A DNA stretch of 15,868 bases from Pseudomonadota bacterium (GTDB taxonomy: Bacteria > Pseudomonadota > Alphaproteobacteria > Acetobacterales > Acetobacteraceae), in assembly GCA_021828605.1 (NCBI GenBank), contig JAJZEG010000273.1, forward strand, positions 1 through 15,868. The letters run 5' to 3'. The position numbers were made by a program, and so were the translations under genes. This document shows positions 1 through 9,170 of the stretch, one piece after another. Below the pieces are notes generated by a model that searched no databases, was not told the DNA's origin, and saw nothing but the letters and a program-made list of their open reading frames with translations. The stretch's first letter is position 1. Every line of letters begins with the position of its first letter.

Positions 1-1
1 G

Positions 2-199
2 CTCGCCTTCGCCGCCATCGGCGTGCCGACTTTATCGATGTCCGGCGGCTCGATCCTGCGGGTCAAAGCCCTGCTCGCCAGCGCCGACCTGACGGTGCTG
101 CGCCCGGTCTTGCGCGAGTTACGCCGCGCTGGGGCGGCGGGCAGCAGCCTGCGCGAGCCACTGACCGCATGGGCGCGCGAACATAATTTGCCCATCTAG
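2..199 (+). CDS. C-terminal end of an unidentified protein (partial)
   Basis: An open frame enters from the left edge and stops at TAG 197-199. The 65 visible residues are Ala/Leu/Arg-rich and end in AREHNLPI. They contain a Gly/Ser stretch (SMSGGS) followed by a helix-like segment. I do not recognise the family from this fragment and assign no function. Codon use (mostly G or C at third positions) matches the chromosomal genes that follow. The next gene is on the same strand and in the same reading frame 63 nt downstream, so the two could be co-transcribed. Confidence 0.6.
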   Translation, partial: LAFAAIGVPTLSMSGGSILRVKALLASADLTVLRPVLRELRRAGAAGSSLREPLTAWAREHNLPI

Positions 200-262
200 C
201 GCCGACGCGCTACATCGCGCTGGTGTTTTTTCCCAGCAAATCCCAACCATGGCGATCCAATT

Positions 263-1393
263 TTGGCAGACCGATCCGAGAAAAACCAGGCCGACCCCGA
301 TAACACCACCGCGCGCGCCCCTGGCCCCGCGCAGGTTGGCGCCGAATTACGCGCCGTGCGCGAGCAGCTCGGTTGGTCCATCACCGAGCTTTCGGTCCGC
401 CTGAAAATCCGCGTCGCTCAACTCGAAGCCATCGAAGCCGGCAACCTCGCCGCCCTCCCCGCACCGGCCTATGCCACCGGCTTCATTCGCGCCTATGCCG
501 ACATGATCGGCCTCGACCCCGATGAAATCCTGCGTCGGTTCCGCGCCGCAGGCATGGTGCCGCCGAAACAACCCAAACTCGCTTTCCCGCGCCCGGTGCC
601 GGACCGCGCGGTGCCGCCCGGCGCTTTGGCGCTGTTGGTGCTGCTGATCGCCGTCGGGGCTTATTTGCTCTGGTATCGTCATACCGAACATCAACGCCAT
701 CTGGCCCAAGCGGTCCCGCCGGTCCCGGCTAAACTCGCCCCCTTGGCGATCCCGAAAGCGCTGCGACCCAAGCCCGCACCCGCGAAAACCGCACCCGCCT
801 TGCTCGCTTCGACCAAGCCCACACCAACAGCGCCCGTGACCAACCCGCCAAGCCCCGCACCGGTGAGCACGGGCCCAACCGCAACACCGACCGTCGCAGC
901 ACCAAGCGTGAGCAAAACGCCCGTCATCGCTGCCTCCCCGTTCCGACCCATCGGCACCCCGGCAACCCCCCCGGTAACGCCCACGGCAACGCCCCCCGCA
1001 ACCCCCAGTACAGCCCCCCCCCCCCACCCCCCCCCCCCACCCCGCCCCCCCCCCGCCCCCGCCACCCCCCCGGCCCCCGCTCAAATCCGCGATGCGACCG
1101 GCCAAATCCTGTTCACCCGCATTCTCAAGCCCGGCGAATATTGGCCGGTGCCCAACGAGCCGGGCCTGACGCTGAGCACCGGCAATGCGGGCGGCACCGT
1201 GCTGCTGCATAATGGACAACCCTCCGCCGCACTCGGCGCATCGGGCGTGGTGTTGCGCCATGTTGAACTCACCCCGCCAGCCCCCACATCTGCCGGATCA
1301 ACCGCGAGCCCCACACCAGCGCCAACACCAGCGCCAATCGCGCCACCCGCCGCATCACCCAGCCCGACCCCAACCAAACCGGTGTCCCCATGA
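263..1393 (+). CDS. rodZ: RodZ-like HTH membrane protein with DUF4115 domain and polyproline linker
   Basis: 376 residues. An N-terminal Cro/CI-type HTH_25 domain (about 25-93) is followed by one membrane helix (about 119-138), a long Pro/Ala/Thr-rich linker (about 150-273), a DUF4115-like domain (about 274-338, with [15 protein letters not shown]) and a second Pro/Thr-rich tail. This is the RodZ/YfgA architecture. RodZ proteins link cytoskeletal MreB to the wall-elongation machinery at the membrane; whether this one does is inferred. No ATG fits. The best start is TTG at 263, because the ATG at 249 is in another frame that stops early. The gene overlaps ispG by ATGA, and rodZ-ispG adjacency also occurs in E. 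coli. The linker is encoded by an extreme poly-C tract (1014-1071), which may be unstable. Confidence 0.8.
   Translation: MADRSEKNQADPDNTTARAPGPAQVGAELRAVREQLGWSITELSVRLKIRVAQLEAIEAGNLAALPAPAYATGFIRAYADMIGLDPDEILRRFRAAGMVPPKQPKLAFPRPVPDRAVPPGALALLVLLIAVGAYLLWYRHTEHQRHLAQAVPPVPAKLAPLAIPKALRPKPAPAKTAPALLASTKPTPTAPVTNPPSPAPVSTGPTATPTVAAPSVSKTPVIAASPFRPIGTPATPPVTPTATPPATPSTAPPPHPPPPPRPPPAPATPPAPAQIRDATGQILFTRILKPGEYWPVPNEPGLTLSTGNAGGTVLLHNGQPSAALGASGVVLRHVELTPPAPTSAGSTASPTPAPTPAPIAPPAASPSPTPTKPVSP
1014..1080 (+). repeat. Interrupted poly-C tract in the rodZ-like gene
   Basis: C runs of 12 (1014-1025), 12 (1027-1038), 4, 10 (1045-1054), 5 and 7 are separated by single A or G bases or a short GCCA. 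The tract encodes mostly proline. The downstream DUF4115 domain is in frame with the HTH domain at the run lengths shown, so a change of one or two bases in any run would remove the C-terminal domain. Runs of this length are typical sites of slipped-strand mispairing and also of sequencing error. Confidence 0.9.
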
Positions 1394-2526
1394 ATTACCG
1401 CGCCTATCAGCAAATCACCCGCCGCAAATCGCGTCAAATCAGCGTCGGCTCGGTCAAGGTCGGCGGCGACGCGCCGATCACCGTGCAAACCATGACCAAC
1501 ACCCAAACCGACGATGTCGCCGCCACCGTCGCGCAAATCCAGCGCGCCGAACGCGCCGGGGTTGATCTGGTGCGCGTCTCCTGCCCGGATGAAGCCTCCA
1601 CCGCAGCACTCGCCGACATTATCAAGCAAGTTCAGGTGCCCATCGTCGCCGACATCCATTTCCACTATAAGCGCGCCATCGAAGCCGCCCGCGCCGGGGC
1701 CGCGTGCCTGCGCATCAATCCGGGTAATATCGGCAGCGCCGCGCGGGTCCGCGAAGTCGTCAACGCCGCGCGCGACCATGGCTGCGCCATTCGCATCGGC
1801 GTCAATGCCGGGTCGCTGGAGCGGCATTTGCTCGAAAAATACGGCGAACCCAACCCCGACGCCTTGGTCGAATCCGCCCTCGAACACGCAAAAATCCTGC
1901 AAGATCACGATTTCCATGAGTTCAAAATCAGCGTCAAAGCCTCCGACGTGTTCATGGCCGTCGCCGCCTATCAGCAACTCGCTGAGGTGTGCGATCATCC
2001 GCTGCATATTGGCATCACCGAAGCGGGCGGTCGGCGCACCGGCACGGTGAAATCCTCCATCGGCCTTGGCGCCCTGCTCTGGGCCGGGATCGGCGATACG
2101 ATGCGCGTCTCGCTCTCCGCCGAACCCGAGGAAGAAGTTTTGGTCGGCTGGGAAATCCTGAAATCACTCGGCATTCGCCATCGCGGCGTGCGAATCATTT
2201 CCTGCCCGTCCTGCGCGCGCCAGGGCTTTAACGTGATCAAAACCGTCGAAGCCCTGGAATCGCGCCTCGCCCATATCGAAACCCCGCTCACTTTGTCGAT
2301 CATCGGCTGCGTGGTGAACGGTCCCGGCGAAGCCCTGATGACCGATCTCGGCGTCACCGGCGGCGGCAATGGCCGCCACATGGTCTATGCCGCTGGCAAA
2401 ACCGACCATACCATCGAAGGCGAGACCATGATCGACCATGTGGTCACCCTGGTCGAAACCCGCGCCGCCCAACTCCAAGCCGAAGCCGACGCCGCGAAGG
2501 CAGCCGCGAAACAAGCCGCCGAATGA
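1390..2526 (+). CDS. ispG: 4-hydroxy-3-methylbut-2-enyl-diphosphate synthase (MEP pathway)
   Basis: 378 residues, full length for the short bacterial IspG/GcpE form. The enzyme converts methylerythritol cyclodiphosphate to HMBPP in the non-mevalonate isoprenoid pathway, using a [4Fe-4S] cluster and reduced flavodoxin or ferredoxin. The cluster ligands are visible as C272 and C275 (CPSCARQGF) and C307, followed by E314 in CVVNGPGEA. This matches the Cys, Cys, Cys, Glu set of E. coli IspG closely. The N-terminal TIM-barrel carries [11 protein letters not shown] and LRINPGNIG. The C-terminus ends in an Ala/Lys-rich helix. The start ATG overlaps the rodZ-like stop (ATGA), implying translational coupling. 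Confidence 0.97.
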   Translation: MNYRAYQQITRRKSRQISVGSVKVGGDAPITVQTMTNTQTDDVAATVAQIQRAERAGVDLVRVSCPDEASTAALADIIKQVQVPIVADIHFHYKRAIEAARAGAACLRINPGNIGSAARVREVVNAARDHGCAIRIGVNAGSLERHLLEKYGEPNPDALVESALEHAKILQDHDFHEFKISVKASDVFMAVAAYQQLAEVCDHPLHIGITEAGGRRTGTVKSSIGLGALLWAGIGDTMRVSLSAEPEEEVLVGWEILKSLGIRHRGVRIISCPSCARQGFNVIKTVEALESRLAHIETPLTLSIIGCVVNGPGEALMTDLGVTGGGNGRHMVYAAGKTDHTIEGETMIDHVVTLVETRAAQLQAEADAAKAAAKQAAE

Positions 2527-2594
2527 CGCCGCGCGCGACCCGGCGCCGATAATTTGCTTGAACCGGCGCGCTGATAGTCGATAAAGCGGAAGCG

Positions 2595-4379
2595 ATGGTC
2601 GCGCCCTCGCCCCCGCCGGTCACCCAAGCCGCGCCGCACTCGGCGCGCGCTTTGCTGTCCCCGGCGCGCCTCGCGGCAACCGCGCTGATCCTTATCGGCA
2701 TTGCGCTGACCCTGGCGTTTCACCCGAACCGGCTGCCCTTTCATCAACAAACCGGCACCCTGACCACCCGGATCGAGGCGCGGCAGCGCACCAACCTGCC
2801 CGCCAGCTTACGCCCCGGCGATATCATCGCCTTCGCGCAACAAGACCTGGCCGCGCGGGTGACGCTCGCTTATCCCGACGTGCCGAACCATCACCGCTTC
2901 ACCCTCCAGATCACCCGTGACGGCCAGACCCTACCGGTGACGCTGCATACCGACCCGGCACCCACCAACGGCCCGCTTCTTCACCTGATCGATTATTTCA
3001 TCCTTGCCATGACCGGCCTGTTCGCGCTGATCACCCTCTGGCGCGGCACCGATTGGGCGGCCTGGGGCCTATCGCTGTTTGCCGGTTCGATCCTCATCAC
3101 CGCCGCCACCCAGTCGATCCCCCTGCCGCCCCCGTTCAACATCCTGTCCGGCGTCCTGTTCACCCTGGCGGGCTCGGGTCTGCCGATCGGCGGGCTCTAT
3201 ATCAGCGCCCTCAACCTCGTCGATCCGCCACAATCCCGACGCCGCCACCTCAATATCGCCTTCATCGCTTTGCTGATCATCGCCAGCGCGCTCGAACTCA
3301 CCCCGGCGCTCGGGATTATCGGCGTCGCCTCCGCTGGACCGCCGATCATCGGCACCCTAACCATCGGTTCGGTGGTCCTGATGGTGCTGATGCCGGTTCT
3401 GCTGCTCGCCTTCGGCTATGTCCGCTCGACATCCCAACAAAAACTGCGCCTGCGTTGGATTCTGGTCGGCACCACCCTGATTTTGCCCATCCTCGCGATC
3501 AGCATCATTCGCGGCACCGCGGCCAGCACCATCGCCCCATCCACCCTGCTCTGGCTCAATCTCGCGACCGCCCTGCTGGTCACGCTGATTTTCATCATCT
3601 TCGCCTACGCCGCCACCAGCCAACGGCTGATCGATGTCCGCATCGTGGTCAGCCGGGCGATGCTGGTCACCGCGCTGATCTCGCTCACCGTCGCCAGTCT
3701 CGGCGCGAGCGAACGGTTGATCGTCAGCAGCGCCCTCGGTCGCAATACCAGCCACGCGCTCGAACTCGGCGTCGCTCTCGCGGTCGGCGTGCTGTTCCAT
3801 CAGGCGCAACGCCGGATCGAAAGGCTGATCGACCGCCTGTTTTTCTGGCGCGAACATAAAGCCCGCGCCGCCTTGCGCGATTTCGTGCGGGATGCGGGCT
3901 TCATCGAATCTCCCGACATCCTGATCACCCGCACCATCCAGGCGCTGGCCGCCCGCGCCGACGCACCCGCTTGCGCCTTGTTCGAATTGCGCGGCACAAT
4001 CATGGAGCGCAGCGCCGCCAATGGCGCCAGGCCCTACCATCTTACACTCGACCGCGACGATCCGGCTTTGGTCCGCCTGCGCGCCACCCGCGCCCCGCTC
4101 GATCTGCACGGACTGGACAGCGCCATCGACCATGACGGCCTGGCCTTGCCGCTCGCGTTGCGGGGCCGCCTGTTCGGCGTGATCGTCTGCGCGCCGCGCA
4201 GTGCCAGCCGCTATGCCCAATCGGAAATCGACGAGCTGGCGCACGCCGCCCATGATTTGGGCGCCGCCTTGTTCGCGCTGCGCGCCCGCGCCAATGAAAC
4301 GCTGGTCGAACAACTCGCCACCGGCGCCATCGCCCCTGATCGCGCCATCGCCCAAGCCCAGCTTTTAACCGGCCTATAA
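2595..4379 (+). CDS. Multi-TM sensor-like protein with C-terminal GAF-like domain, no kinase domain
   Basis: 594 residues. One membrane helix (26-42) is followed by a probable periplasmic domain (about 46-128, with LRPGDIIAF resembling PDZ or receptor segments). Then come roughly eight or nine helices between 131 and 402, a basic juxtamembrane motif (RRIERLIDRLFFW, 406-418) and a cytoplasmic GAF-like domain (about 435-565, with LALPLALRGRLFGVIVCA). The same TM plus DRLFF plus GAF layout precedes kinase or phosphatase modules in some bacterial sensors. Here the protein ends about 30 residues after the GAF region, with no HisKA, HATPase, GGDEF or PP2C motif. It sits between ispG and hisS, after a 68-nt gap. 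Ligand and partner are unknown. Confidence 0.8.
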   Translation: MVAPSPPPVTQAAPHSARALLSPARLAATALILIGIALTLAFHPNRLPFHQQTGTLTTRIEARQRTNLPASLRPGDIIAFAQQDLAARVTLAYPDVPNHHRFTLQITRDGQTLPVTLHTDPAPTNGPLLHLIDYFILAMTGLFALITLWRGTDWAAWGLSLFAGSILITAATQSIPLPPPFNILSGVLFTLAGSGLPIGGLYISALNLVDPPQSRRRHLNIAFIALLIIASALELTPALGIIGVASAGPPIIGTLTIGSVVLMVLMPVLLLAFGYVRSTSQQKLRLRWILVGTTLILPILAISIIRGTAASTIAPSTLLWLNLATALLVTLIFIIFAYAATSQRLIDVRIVVSRAMLVTALISLTVASLGASERLIVSSALGRNTSHALELGVALAVGVLFHQAQRRIERLIDRLFFWREHKARAALRDFVRDAGFIESPDILITRTIQALAARADAPACALFELRGTIMERSAANGARPYHLTLDRDDPALVRLRATRAPLDLHGLDSAIDHDGLALPLALRGRLFGVIVCAPRSASRYAQSEIDELAHAAHDLGAALFALRARANETLVEQLATGAIAPDRAIAQAQLLTGL

Positions 4380-4445
4380 CCCAACCCTGATTTGCCTTCC
4401 CCCCGCGTTGGCGGTTCGATCAAAAACCTGTATCTCACCGCCACC

Positions 4446-5687
4446 ATGCAAAAACTTCAGCCCCCGCGCGGCACCCAGGACCTGATCGGCCCGGATGCAC
4501 GCCGCCATACTCACGTGATCACCACCGCCAAGCGGATCGCCGCCCTGTATGGCGCGCAGGAATGGTCCACCCCGATTTTCGAGGCGACCGCCGTGTTCGC
4601 GCGCAATCTCGGCGAAACCTCCGATATCGTGACCAAGGAAATGTATAGTTTCGATGATCGCGGCGGTGACTCCCTTACTCTCCGCCCCGAAGGCACGGCG
4701 GGCATTTGCCGCGCTCTGGTCACTAACGGCCTCACCCAATCGCTGCCGCAAAAAATATTTTATGCCGGGCCGATGTTTCGCTATGAGCGCCCGCAAAAAG
4801 GCCGTTACCGGCAATTTCACCAAATCGGCTTTGAAATTCTCGGCGCCGAAACCGCCCTCGCCGACGCCGAAGCCATCGCCTGCGCCGCCGCCATCCTGCG
4901 GGCACTCGGCATCGACGACGATGTCACCCTCAACATCAACACCCTCGGCGATCCGCCAAGCCGCGATGCTTATCGCGCCGCCCTGATCGCCTATTTCACC
5001 ACCCACCAGGCCCAACTCTCCGCCGACAGCAAAATCCGCCTCGAAAAAAATCCCCTGCGCATCCTCGATTCCAAAGACCCCGCCGATATCGCGCTGGTCG
5101 CCGACGCGCCCACCATCGCCCCCTATCTCACCGAGGCAGCCGCCAGCTTCTACGCCGCCCTCAAATCCCACCTCACCGCTCTGGGCGTCGCTTTCGTCGA
5201 GAATCCCGGCATTGTGCGCGGCCTTGATTATTATAATCACACCGCCTTCGAATTCGTCACCACCCAACTCGGCGCGCAAGGCACCGTGCTCGCGGGCGGG
5301 CGCTATGACGGGCTGGTCGAACAAATGGGCGGCCCCGCCGTCTCGGGCATCGGCTTCGCCGCCGGGATCGAACGCCTCGCCATGCTGATCGCCGAACCAC
5401 CCACTTCCCCGCCGCCCATCGCGGTCATCCCGGTCGATGACGCCAGCGAACCCCACGCCATCGCCGTGCTCAGCGCGTTGCGCGCAGCCGGGATTCCCGC
5501 CGAAATCGCCTATCGCGGCAATCTCAAGCGCCGCCTGGAGCGCGCCAACAAAGCCAATTCCGGCCACGCGGTGCTGGTCGGCGCCGAGGCGACACCCGAT
5601 CATTTCGTGCTGAAAAACCTCACCGACAGCCACCAGCAATCGCTCACCCTCGATGCGTTGATCGCGCAGCTCGCACCCCACCGATGA
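4446..5687 (+). CDS. hisS: Histidine-tRNA ligase
   Basis: 413 residues from ATG 4446. An in-frame TTG at 4392 would add 18 residues that look unlike the family, whereas [16 protein letters not shown] is a typical HisRS N-terminus. Class II motifs are present: motif 2 as [20 protein letters not shown] (from residue 111), the histidine-specific RGLDYYN (258-264), and GGRYDGL (284-290) followed by motif 3, [11 protein letters not shown]. The C-terminal anticodon-binding domain is intact. The enzyme charges tRNA-His in the cytoplasm. The stop overlaps the prfA start by ATGA, so hisS, prfA and prmC appear to be translated from one message. Confidence 0.97.
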   Translation: MQKLQPPRGTQDLIGPDARRHTHVITTAKRIAALYGAQEWSTPIFEATAVFARNLGETSDIVTKEMYSFDDRGGDSLTLRPEGTAGICRALVTNGLTQSLPQKIFYAGPMFRYERPQKGRYRQFHQIGFEILGAETALADAEAIACAAAILRALGIDDDVTLNINTLGDPPSRDAYRAALIAYFTTHQAQLSADSKIRLEKNPLRILDSKDPADIALVADAPTIAPYLTEAAASFYAALKSHLTALGVAFVENPGIVRGLDYYNHTAFEFVTTQLGAQGTVLAGGRYDGLVEQMGGPAVSGIGFAAGIERLAMLIAEPPTSPPPIAVIPVDDASEPHAIAVLSALRAAGIPAEIAYRGNLKRRLERANKANSGHAVLVGAEATPDHFVLKNLTDSHQQSLTLDALIAQLAPHR

Positions 5688-6739
5688 GCCTTGATCACCA
5701 GCTCGACCGGATCGCCGAGCGTGCCCACGAACTGCGCAGCATGCTGGCCTCCGCCCTCGATGGCGAACGCTTCGTCGCCGCCTCGCGCGAACTCGCCAGC
5801 ATCGAGCCGCTGGAAACCCTGATCCTGCAACTGCGCAGCGGCCAACGCGCCCAAGCCGAAGCCGAGGCCGCGCGCAGCGACCCGGATTTGCGCGACCTCG
5901 CCGATGCCGAATTGCAGCTCCTGCATGACAGCCTGCCTGCGCTTGAGCAACAAATCCGCATCGCTTTGTTGCCACGTGACGAAGCCGATGATCTGCCCGC
6001 GATTCTCGAAATCCGCCCCGCCGCTGGCGGCGATGAGGCCGGATTATTCGCAGCCGAACTGTTCGCCGCTTATCGCCGCTATGCCGAATTGCGCGGCTGG
6101 CGCTTTGAGAGCCTCGATCAAACTGAATCCGAACTCGGCGGGCTGAAGGAAGGCATTGCCGAAATCACCGGCAAATCAGTGTTCGCCCGGCTGAAATATG
6201 AAAGCGGCGTGCATCGGGTGCAGCGGGTGCCCACCACCGAAACCCAGGGCCGGATCCACACCTCGACCATCACCGTCGCGGTGCTGCCGCAAGCCGAGGA
6301 TGTCGATATCACCATCGATGAAGGCGATCTGCGCATCGATGTTTATCGCGCCTCGGGTGCGGGCGGCCAGCATGTCAATAAAACCGAAAGTGCGGTGCGC
6401 ATCACCCATCTGCCCACCGGCATCGTGGTCGCGATGCAGGAGGAGCGCAGCCAGCATAAAAACCGCGCCAAGGCGATGAAAGTGCTGCGCTCGCGCATTT
6501 ATGATTCCGAGCGCGCCCGCGTCGATGCCGGCCGCGCCGCCGACCGCAAATCCCAAGTCGGCACTGGCGACCGTTCCGAGCGCATTCGCACCTATAATTT
6601 CCCGCAAGGCCGCGTCACCGACCACCGGATCAACCTGACGCTCCATAAAATCGACCGGGTAATGCAAGGCGAGCTTGATGATATTATCGAAGCCCTGATC
6701 GCCCATGATCAGGCCGCCAAACTCGCCGCCCAATCGTGA
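5684..6739 (+). CDS. prfA: Peptide chain release factor 1
   Basis: 351 residues, close to the usual RF1 length of about 360. RF1 reads UAA and UAG and triggers peptidyl-tRNA hydrolysis. The catalytic GGQ is at 227-229 in [13 protein letters not shown]. The PxT codon-recognition tripeptide is P183-T184-T185 in [14 protein letters not shown]; the middle residue is Thr, where Ala or Val is commoner. The SPF tripeptide of RF2 is absent, which supports RF1. The start codon overlaps the hisS stop and the stop overlaps the prmC GTG start. PrmC methylates the GGQ glutamine of this protein, so substrate and modifier are coupled. Confidence 0.97.
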   Translation: MSLDHQLDRIAERAHELRSMLASALDGERFVAASRELASIEPLETLILQLRSGQRAQAEAEAARSDPDLRDLADAELQLLHDSLPALEQQIRIALLPRDEADDLPAILEIRPAAGGDEAGLFAAELFAAYRRYAELRGWRFESLDQTESELGGLKEGIAEITGKSVFARLKYESGVHRVQRVPTTETQGRIHTSTITVAVLPQAEDVDITIDEGDLRIDVYRASGAGGQHVNKTESAVRITHLPTGIVVAMQEERSQHKNRAKAMKVLRSRIYDSERARVDAGRAADRKSQVGTGDRSERIRTYNFPQGRVTDHRINLTLHKIDRVMQGELDDIIEALIAHDQAAKLAAQS

Positions 6740-7602
6740 TCCGCACCATCCCCCTCACCACCCTGCTCACCACCCTCAGCGCCACCCTCGCCGCCGCCGC
6801 CATCGACCAACCCCGCCGCGAAGCCCGGCTGCTGCTCGCTTTTTCGCTCCGCTGCCGCACCGAGAATCTTCTCCTCCTCGACCAGATCACCCAAGCCGAG
6901 GCCGATTCCGCGCAAAACCTCGTCGCCCGTCGCGCCGCGCATGAACCGCTCGCCTACATCACCGGCATGGCCAGTTTCTGGTCCATGGATTTCGCGGTGA
7001 GCCCGGCCACGCTGATCCCGCGCGCCGATAGCGAAACCCTGATCGAGGCCGCCCTCGCGCAGTTTCCGCAGCGCGATCAGGTGCGCCGCATTCTCGATCT
7101 CGGCACCGGCACCGGCGCGCTGCTGCTCGCCGCCTTGCGCGAGTTCCCCAACGCCATTGGCCTTGGCATCGACCGGATCGAAGCCGCCGCCCGACTCGCG
7201 CGCAGCAACGCCCAAACCCTCGGTTTGGCGCCGCGCGCGCAGTTCATTGTCGCTGACTGGACCGCCCCGCTTGATGCAAGCTTTGATGCAAGCTTTGATT
7301 TAATCCTCGCCAATCCGCCTTATATCCCGAGCGCCGATCTCGCGGGGCTGATGCCGGAGGTCGCCGCGCACGAACCCGCCACCGCGCTCGATGGCGGGCC
7401 GGACGGGCTTGATGCCTACCGCGCGATCCTTGCCGCACTTCCCGCTCATCTCACCCCAAAGGGTGCCGCGATTCTCGAAATCGGCCTCGGCCAAGCCGAC
7501 GCGCTTACAAAGCTCGCCGTCCGTGGCGGCTTCACAACCCACATCCGCCCCGATCTCGCATCGATTCCCCGCGCCGTGATTCTGACCCGAGCAAGCGCCT
7601 GA
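6736..7602 (+). CDS. prmC: Release factor glutamine methyltransferase
   Basis: 288 residues starting at GTG 6736, which overlaps the prfA stop (GTGA). PrmC uses S-adenosylmethionine to N5-methylate the GGQ glutamine of RF1 and RF2. Visible features are an N-terminal helical domain, the SAM-binding motif [16 protein letters not shown] and the catalytic NPPY at 193-196. The C-terminal part carries [14 protein letters not shown], conserved in PrmC. Just before NPPY the peptide DASF is duplicated by a perfect 12-bp tandem repeat (7271-7294). The frame is kept, so the enzyme is probably functional. It closes the hisS-prfA-prmC block. Confidence 0.95.
   Translation: MIRTIPLTTLLTTLSATLAAAAIDQPRREARLLLAFSLRCRTENLLLLDQITQAEADSAQNLVARRAAHEPLAYITGMASFWSMDFAVSPATLIPRADSETLIEAALAQFPQRDQVRRILDLGTGTGALLLAALREFPNAIGLGIDRIEAAARLARSNAQTLGLAPRAQFIVADWTAPLDASFDASFDLILANPPYIPSADLAGLMPEVAAHEPATALDGGPDGLDAYRAILAALPAHLTPKGAAILEIGLGQADALTKLAVRGGFTTHIRPDLASIPRAVILTRASA
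7271..7299 (+). repeat. 12-bp tandem duplication inside prmC
   Basis: The unit TTGATGCAAGCT occurs twice back to back (7271-7282 and 7283-7294), followed by TTGAT. It adds four residues (DASF DASF D) immediately before the strand leading to the NPPY motif. It looks like a recent in-frame slippage event. Confidence 0.9.
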
Positions 7603-7614
7603 TATCAAAACAAT

Positions 7615-7643
7615 TTGTCATATCGCTCTGTTTGCGCTATAGT
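7615..7643 (+). promoter_or_regulatory. Sigma70-type promoter upstream of the DUF4167 gene
   Basis: TTGTCA at 7615-7620, a 17-nt spacer and TATAGT at 7638-7643, just after the prmC stop. Five of six bases match consensus in each hexamer. Transcription would start near 7650, leaving a leader of about 235 nt before ATG 7888. Confidence 0.65.
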
Positions 7644-7649
7644 CGTTCT

Positions 7650-7887
7650 GTTCGATCATGATGCGTGTCACGATGGCCGCTCATGTCGATCAACCTCCCG
7701 CCTTTGGTCGTCCGTCTCATTACATAATCGGTCTGATCGGATGGGAGTTCGCCGACATCGCTGCGCCAATCGCGCTCCGGCCCTTGCGGTCCGGTTCCGG
7801 TCGCGGACGATCGGCGCGGCAGGCAGAGGGCCTTTATTCAGCCCGCGCCCGCCGCTGCATCACACCAAAACAGGACGACCGAATTCG
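7650..7887 (+). other. Long, possibly structured 5' leader of the DUF4167 gene
   Basis: No convincing gene lies between prmC and ATG 7888; an upstream extension of the frame has no family-like sequence. Complementary segments suggest folding: CTCCC 7695-7699 with GGGAG 7743-7747, and GGCCCT 7779-7784 with AGGGCC 7827-7832. The second encloses GTCCG 7789-7793 with CGGAC 7804-7808. AGGGCC is followed by TTTATT, which looks weakly like an attenuator. A Shine-Dalgarno-like AGGAC lies at 7872-7876. Confidence 0.35.
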
Positions 7888-8403
7888 ATGAATATCAAAC
7901 GCATGCGCAGCCGCAACAACCGTCCCAATGGCGGCGGCAACGGCAATTTCCGCAGCTTCCCGGCCAGCGCGCCGCTTAATCGCAACCATGTGTTCGACAG
8001 TAACGGCCCCGAACAGCGGGTGCGCGGCACCGCCCAGCAGCTTTATGACAAATATCAGCAAATGGCCCGCGACGCGTCCAGCAGCGGTGATCGGGTGTTG
8101 GCCGAAAGCTATTACCAATATGCCGAACATTATTTCCGCATCACCCTGGCGATGAACCAGGCCCAAGGCCCGCACACCAGCCACAGCACCAGCCCGAGCG
8201 GCGGCCACACGCCCCACTCGAACCAAAACGCCCTGCACACCAACGGCAACAGCCAAAACTACCGTGCCCGCGAAGCCAGCGACGAGATTGAAGCCGAACT
8301 ATCCAACAGCATCAGCCCCGACCTCAACGCCCCCGGCTTCGGCGACCAACCCAGCATCGAGGCCCGCGAAATCCCGATCAGCCCGGTGCCGCCGGAGAAT
8401 TGA
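7888..8403 (+). CDS. DUF4167 family protein
   Basis: 171 residues from ATG 7888, chosen because the family-like sequence starts there (MNIKRMRSRNNRPNGG, a basic Asn/Arg/Gly-rich head) and an AGGAC motif lies 11 nt upstream. The conserved core is about residues 43-87 and contains RVRGTAQQLYDKY and ESYYQYAEHYFRI. The rest is low-complexity, with many Ser, His, Asn and Gly, and an acidic Pro-rich tail. The family is typical of alphaproteobacteria and is commonly found next to prmC. Its function is not established. The basic disordered head followed by a helical core would suit nucleic-acid binding, but that is inference. It probably has its own promoter at 7615-7643. Confidence 0.9.
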   Translation: MNIKRMRSRNNRPNGGGNGNFRSFPASAPLNRNHVFDSNGPEQRVRGTAQQLYDKYQQMARDASSSGDRVLAESYYQYAEHYFRITLAMNQAQGPHTSHSTSPSGGHTPHSNQNALHTNGNSQNYRAREASDEIEAELSNSISPDLNAPGFGDQPSIEAREIPISPVPPEN

Positions 8404-8452
8404 GGCTTTTTCTGTCGGTGGCCGACACGCACAGCTTCGCGGTCACTGGGCC

Positions 8453-8875
8453 TCAATAATCATCCCACGGGTTCAGGAGCGAAACGCCGGTTGGCGCAAA
8501 ATCAGCGACGTTCCGTGTCACGACCGTCATGCCATGCGCCAAGGCCGTTGCCGCAATGAACGCATCGCGCTCAGGGCGCGGGTCAGGCACGGGAAGAGAC
8601 GCGCAGCGGAGCGCCACGGCCTTATCGACCGGCAGCACCCGACCTGTAAATTCAGGCATGATTTGATGATCCATCCAGGCACGAAGCCTGGCCCCTTGGG
8701 CTAGATCGCGCCGCTCGACCCGGAGAACGCCGAGTTCAATCTCCATGAGGGTAATGGCAGAGAGGTAAAGGGTCGTGGCATCCACGCTGGATAGCCAAGC
8801 GACGACACGGGCGTTGGCTTTGCCGTCCCCGGCCTTGCGCACCTCGGAAATGACGTTGGTATCGAGGAGGAACAT
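8453..8875 (-). CDS. vapC: VapC/FitB-type PIN-domain ribonuclease toxin
   Basis: 140 residues starting at ATG 8875-8873, which shares one base with the antitoxin stop (TGATG). A TTG three bases upstream is less likely. The PIN-domain acidic residues are visible: D5 (MFLLDTNVISEV), E45 (LMEIELGV), D104 (PERDAFIAATAL) and D125 (TRNVADF). Proteins of this family are Mg-dependent RNases, often cutting tRNA or rRNA, and are held inactive by the partner antitoxin. All active-site residues are present, so the toxin is probably functional. The pair is read against the direction of the preceding operon and sits at the edge of lower-GC accessory DNA, which suggests transfer. Confidence 0.93.
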   Translation of the reverse strand: MFLLDTNVISEVRKAGDGKANARVVAWLSSVDATTLYLSAITLMEIELGVLRVERRDLAQGARLRAWMDHQIMPEFTGRVLPVDKAVALRCASLPVPDPRPERDAFIAATALAHGMTVVTRNVADFAPTGVSLLNPWDDY

Positions 8876-9129
8876 CAATCGAAATCGGCGGACCGTGCGC
8901 GTTCACGCGACCGGGGTGGATCAAACGCGATGTCCGCGAGTCCTGGCATGGACAAGGCATCAACGATGCTTCGATGCTTGCCAATGATGCTCTGGTACTC
9001 TGCGATGCTCAGCAACACATGAGCGGGCTTGCCCCGGTCGGTGATAAACACCGGTCCAGCGGAAGCGGCTTTTTTGGCGCGGCTGGTGTCCCGATTGAAC
9101 TCCCGGCTGGATAGGGTGGTGATGGTCAT
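8875..9129 (-). CDS. Phd/YefM-type antitoxin
   Basis: 84 residues, ATG at 9129-9127. The N-terminal Phd/YefM DNA-binding domain is recognisable (SSREFNRDTSRAKKA, then GPVFITDRGKPAHVLLSI and EYQSI). The C-terminal tail, rich in Pro, Arg and Asp, would wrap the toxin. Such antitoxins neutralise the PIN toxin and repress their own promoter. The stop overlaps the toxin ATG by one base, the usual coupled antitoxin-first order. Two AACGTT palindromes upstream (9171-9176 and 9185-9190) are candidate operators. Confidence 0.9.
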   Translation of the reverse strand: MTITTLSSREFNRDTSRAKKAASAGPVFITDRGKPAHVLLSIAEYQSIIGKHRSIVDALSMPGLADIAFDPPRSRERARSADFD

Positions 9130-9170
9130 GGGCGACAGTTCCGTTTGCGACGGTCAATCATTTATGTATA

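Noticed and set aside
347..1261. Long minus-strand open frame opposite the rodZ-like gene
   Set aside because: It is a Gly/Arg-rich shadow caused by the GC-rich and poly-C coding strand; the plus-strand protein has recognisable domains.
3357..4355. 332-codon minus-strand open frame opposite the GAF-like protein gene
   Set aside because: Low-complexity Gly/Gln/Asp composition without domains, typical of antisense frames in high-GC genes.
4374..5975. 533-codon minus-strand open frame opposite hisS
   Set aside because: Gly-rich shadow frame; hisS carries all class II motifs on the plus strand.
8414..8426. GTCGG-TGG-CCGAC hairpin after the DUF4167 stop
   Set aside because: Short stem with no following T run, so not supported as a terminator.
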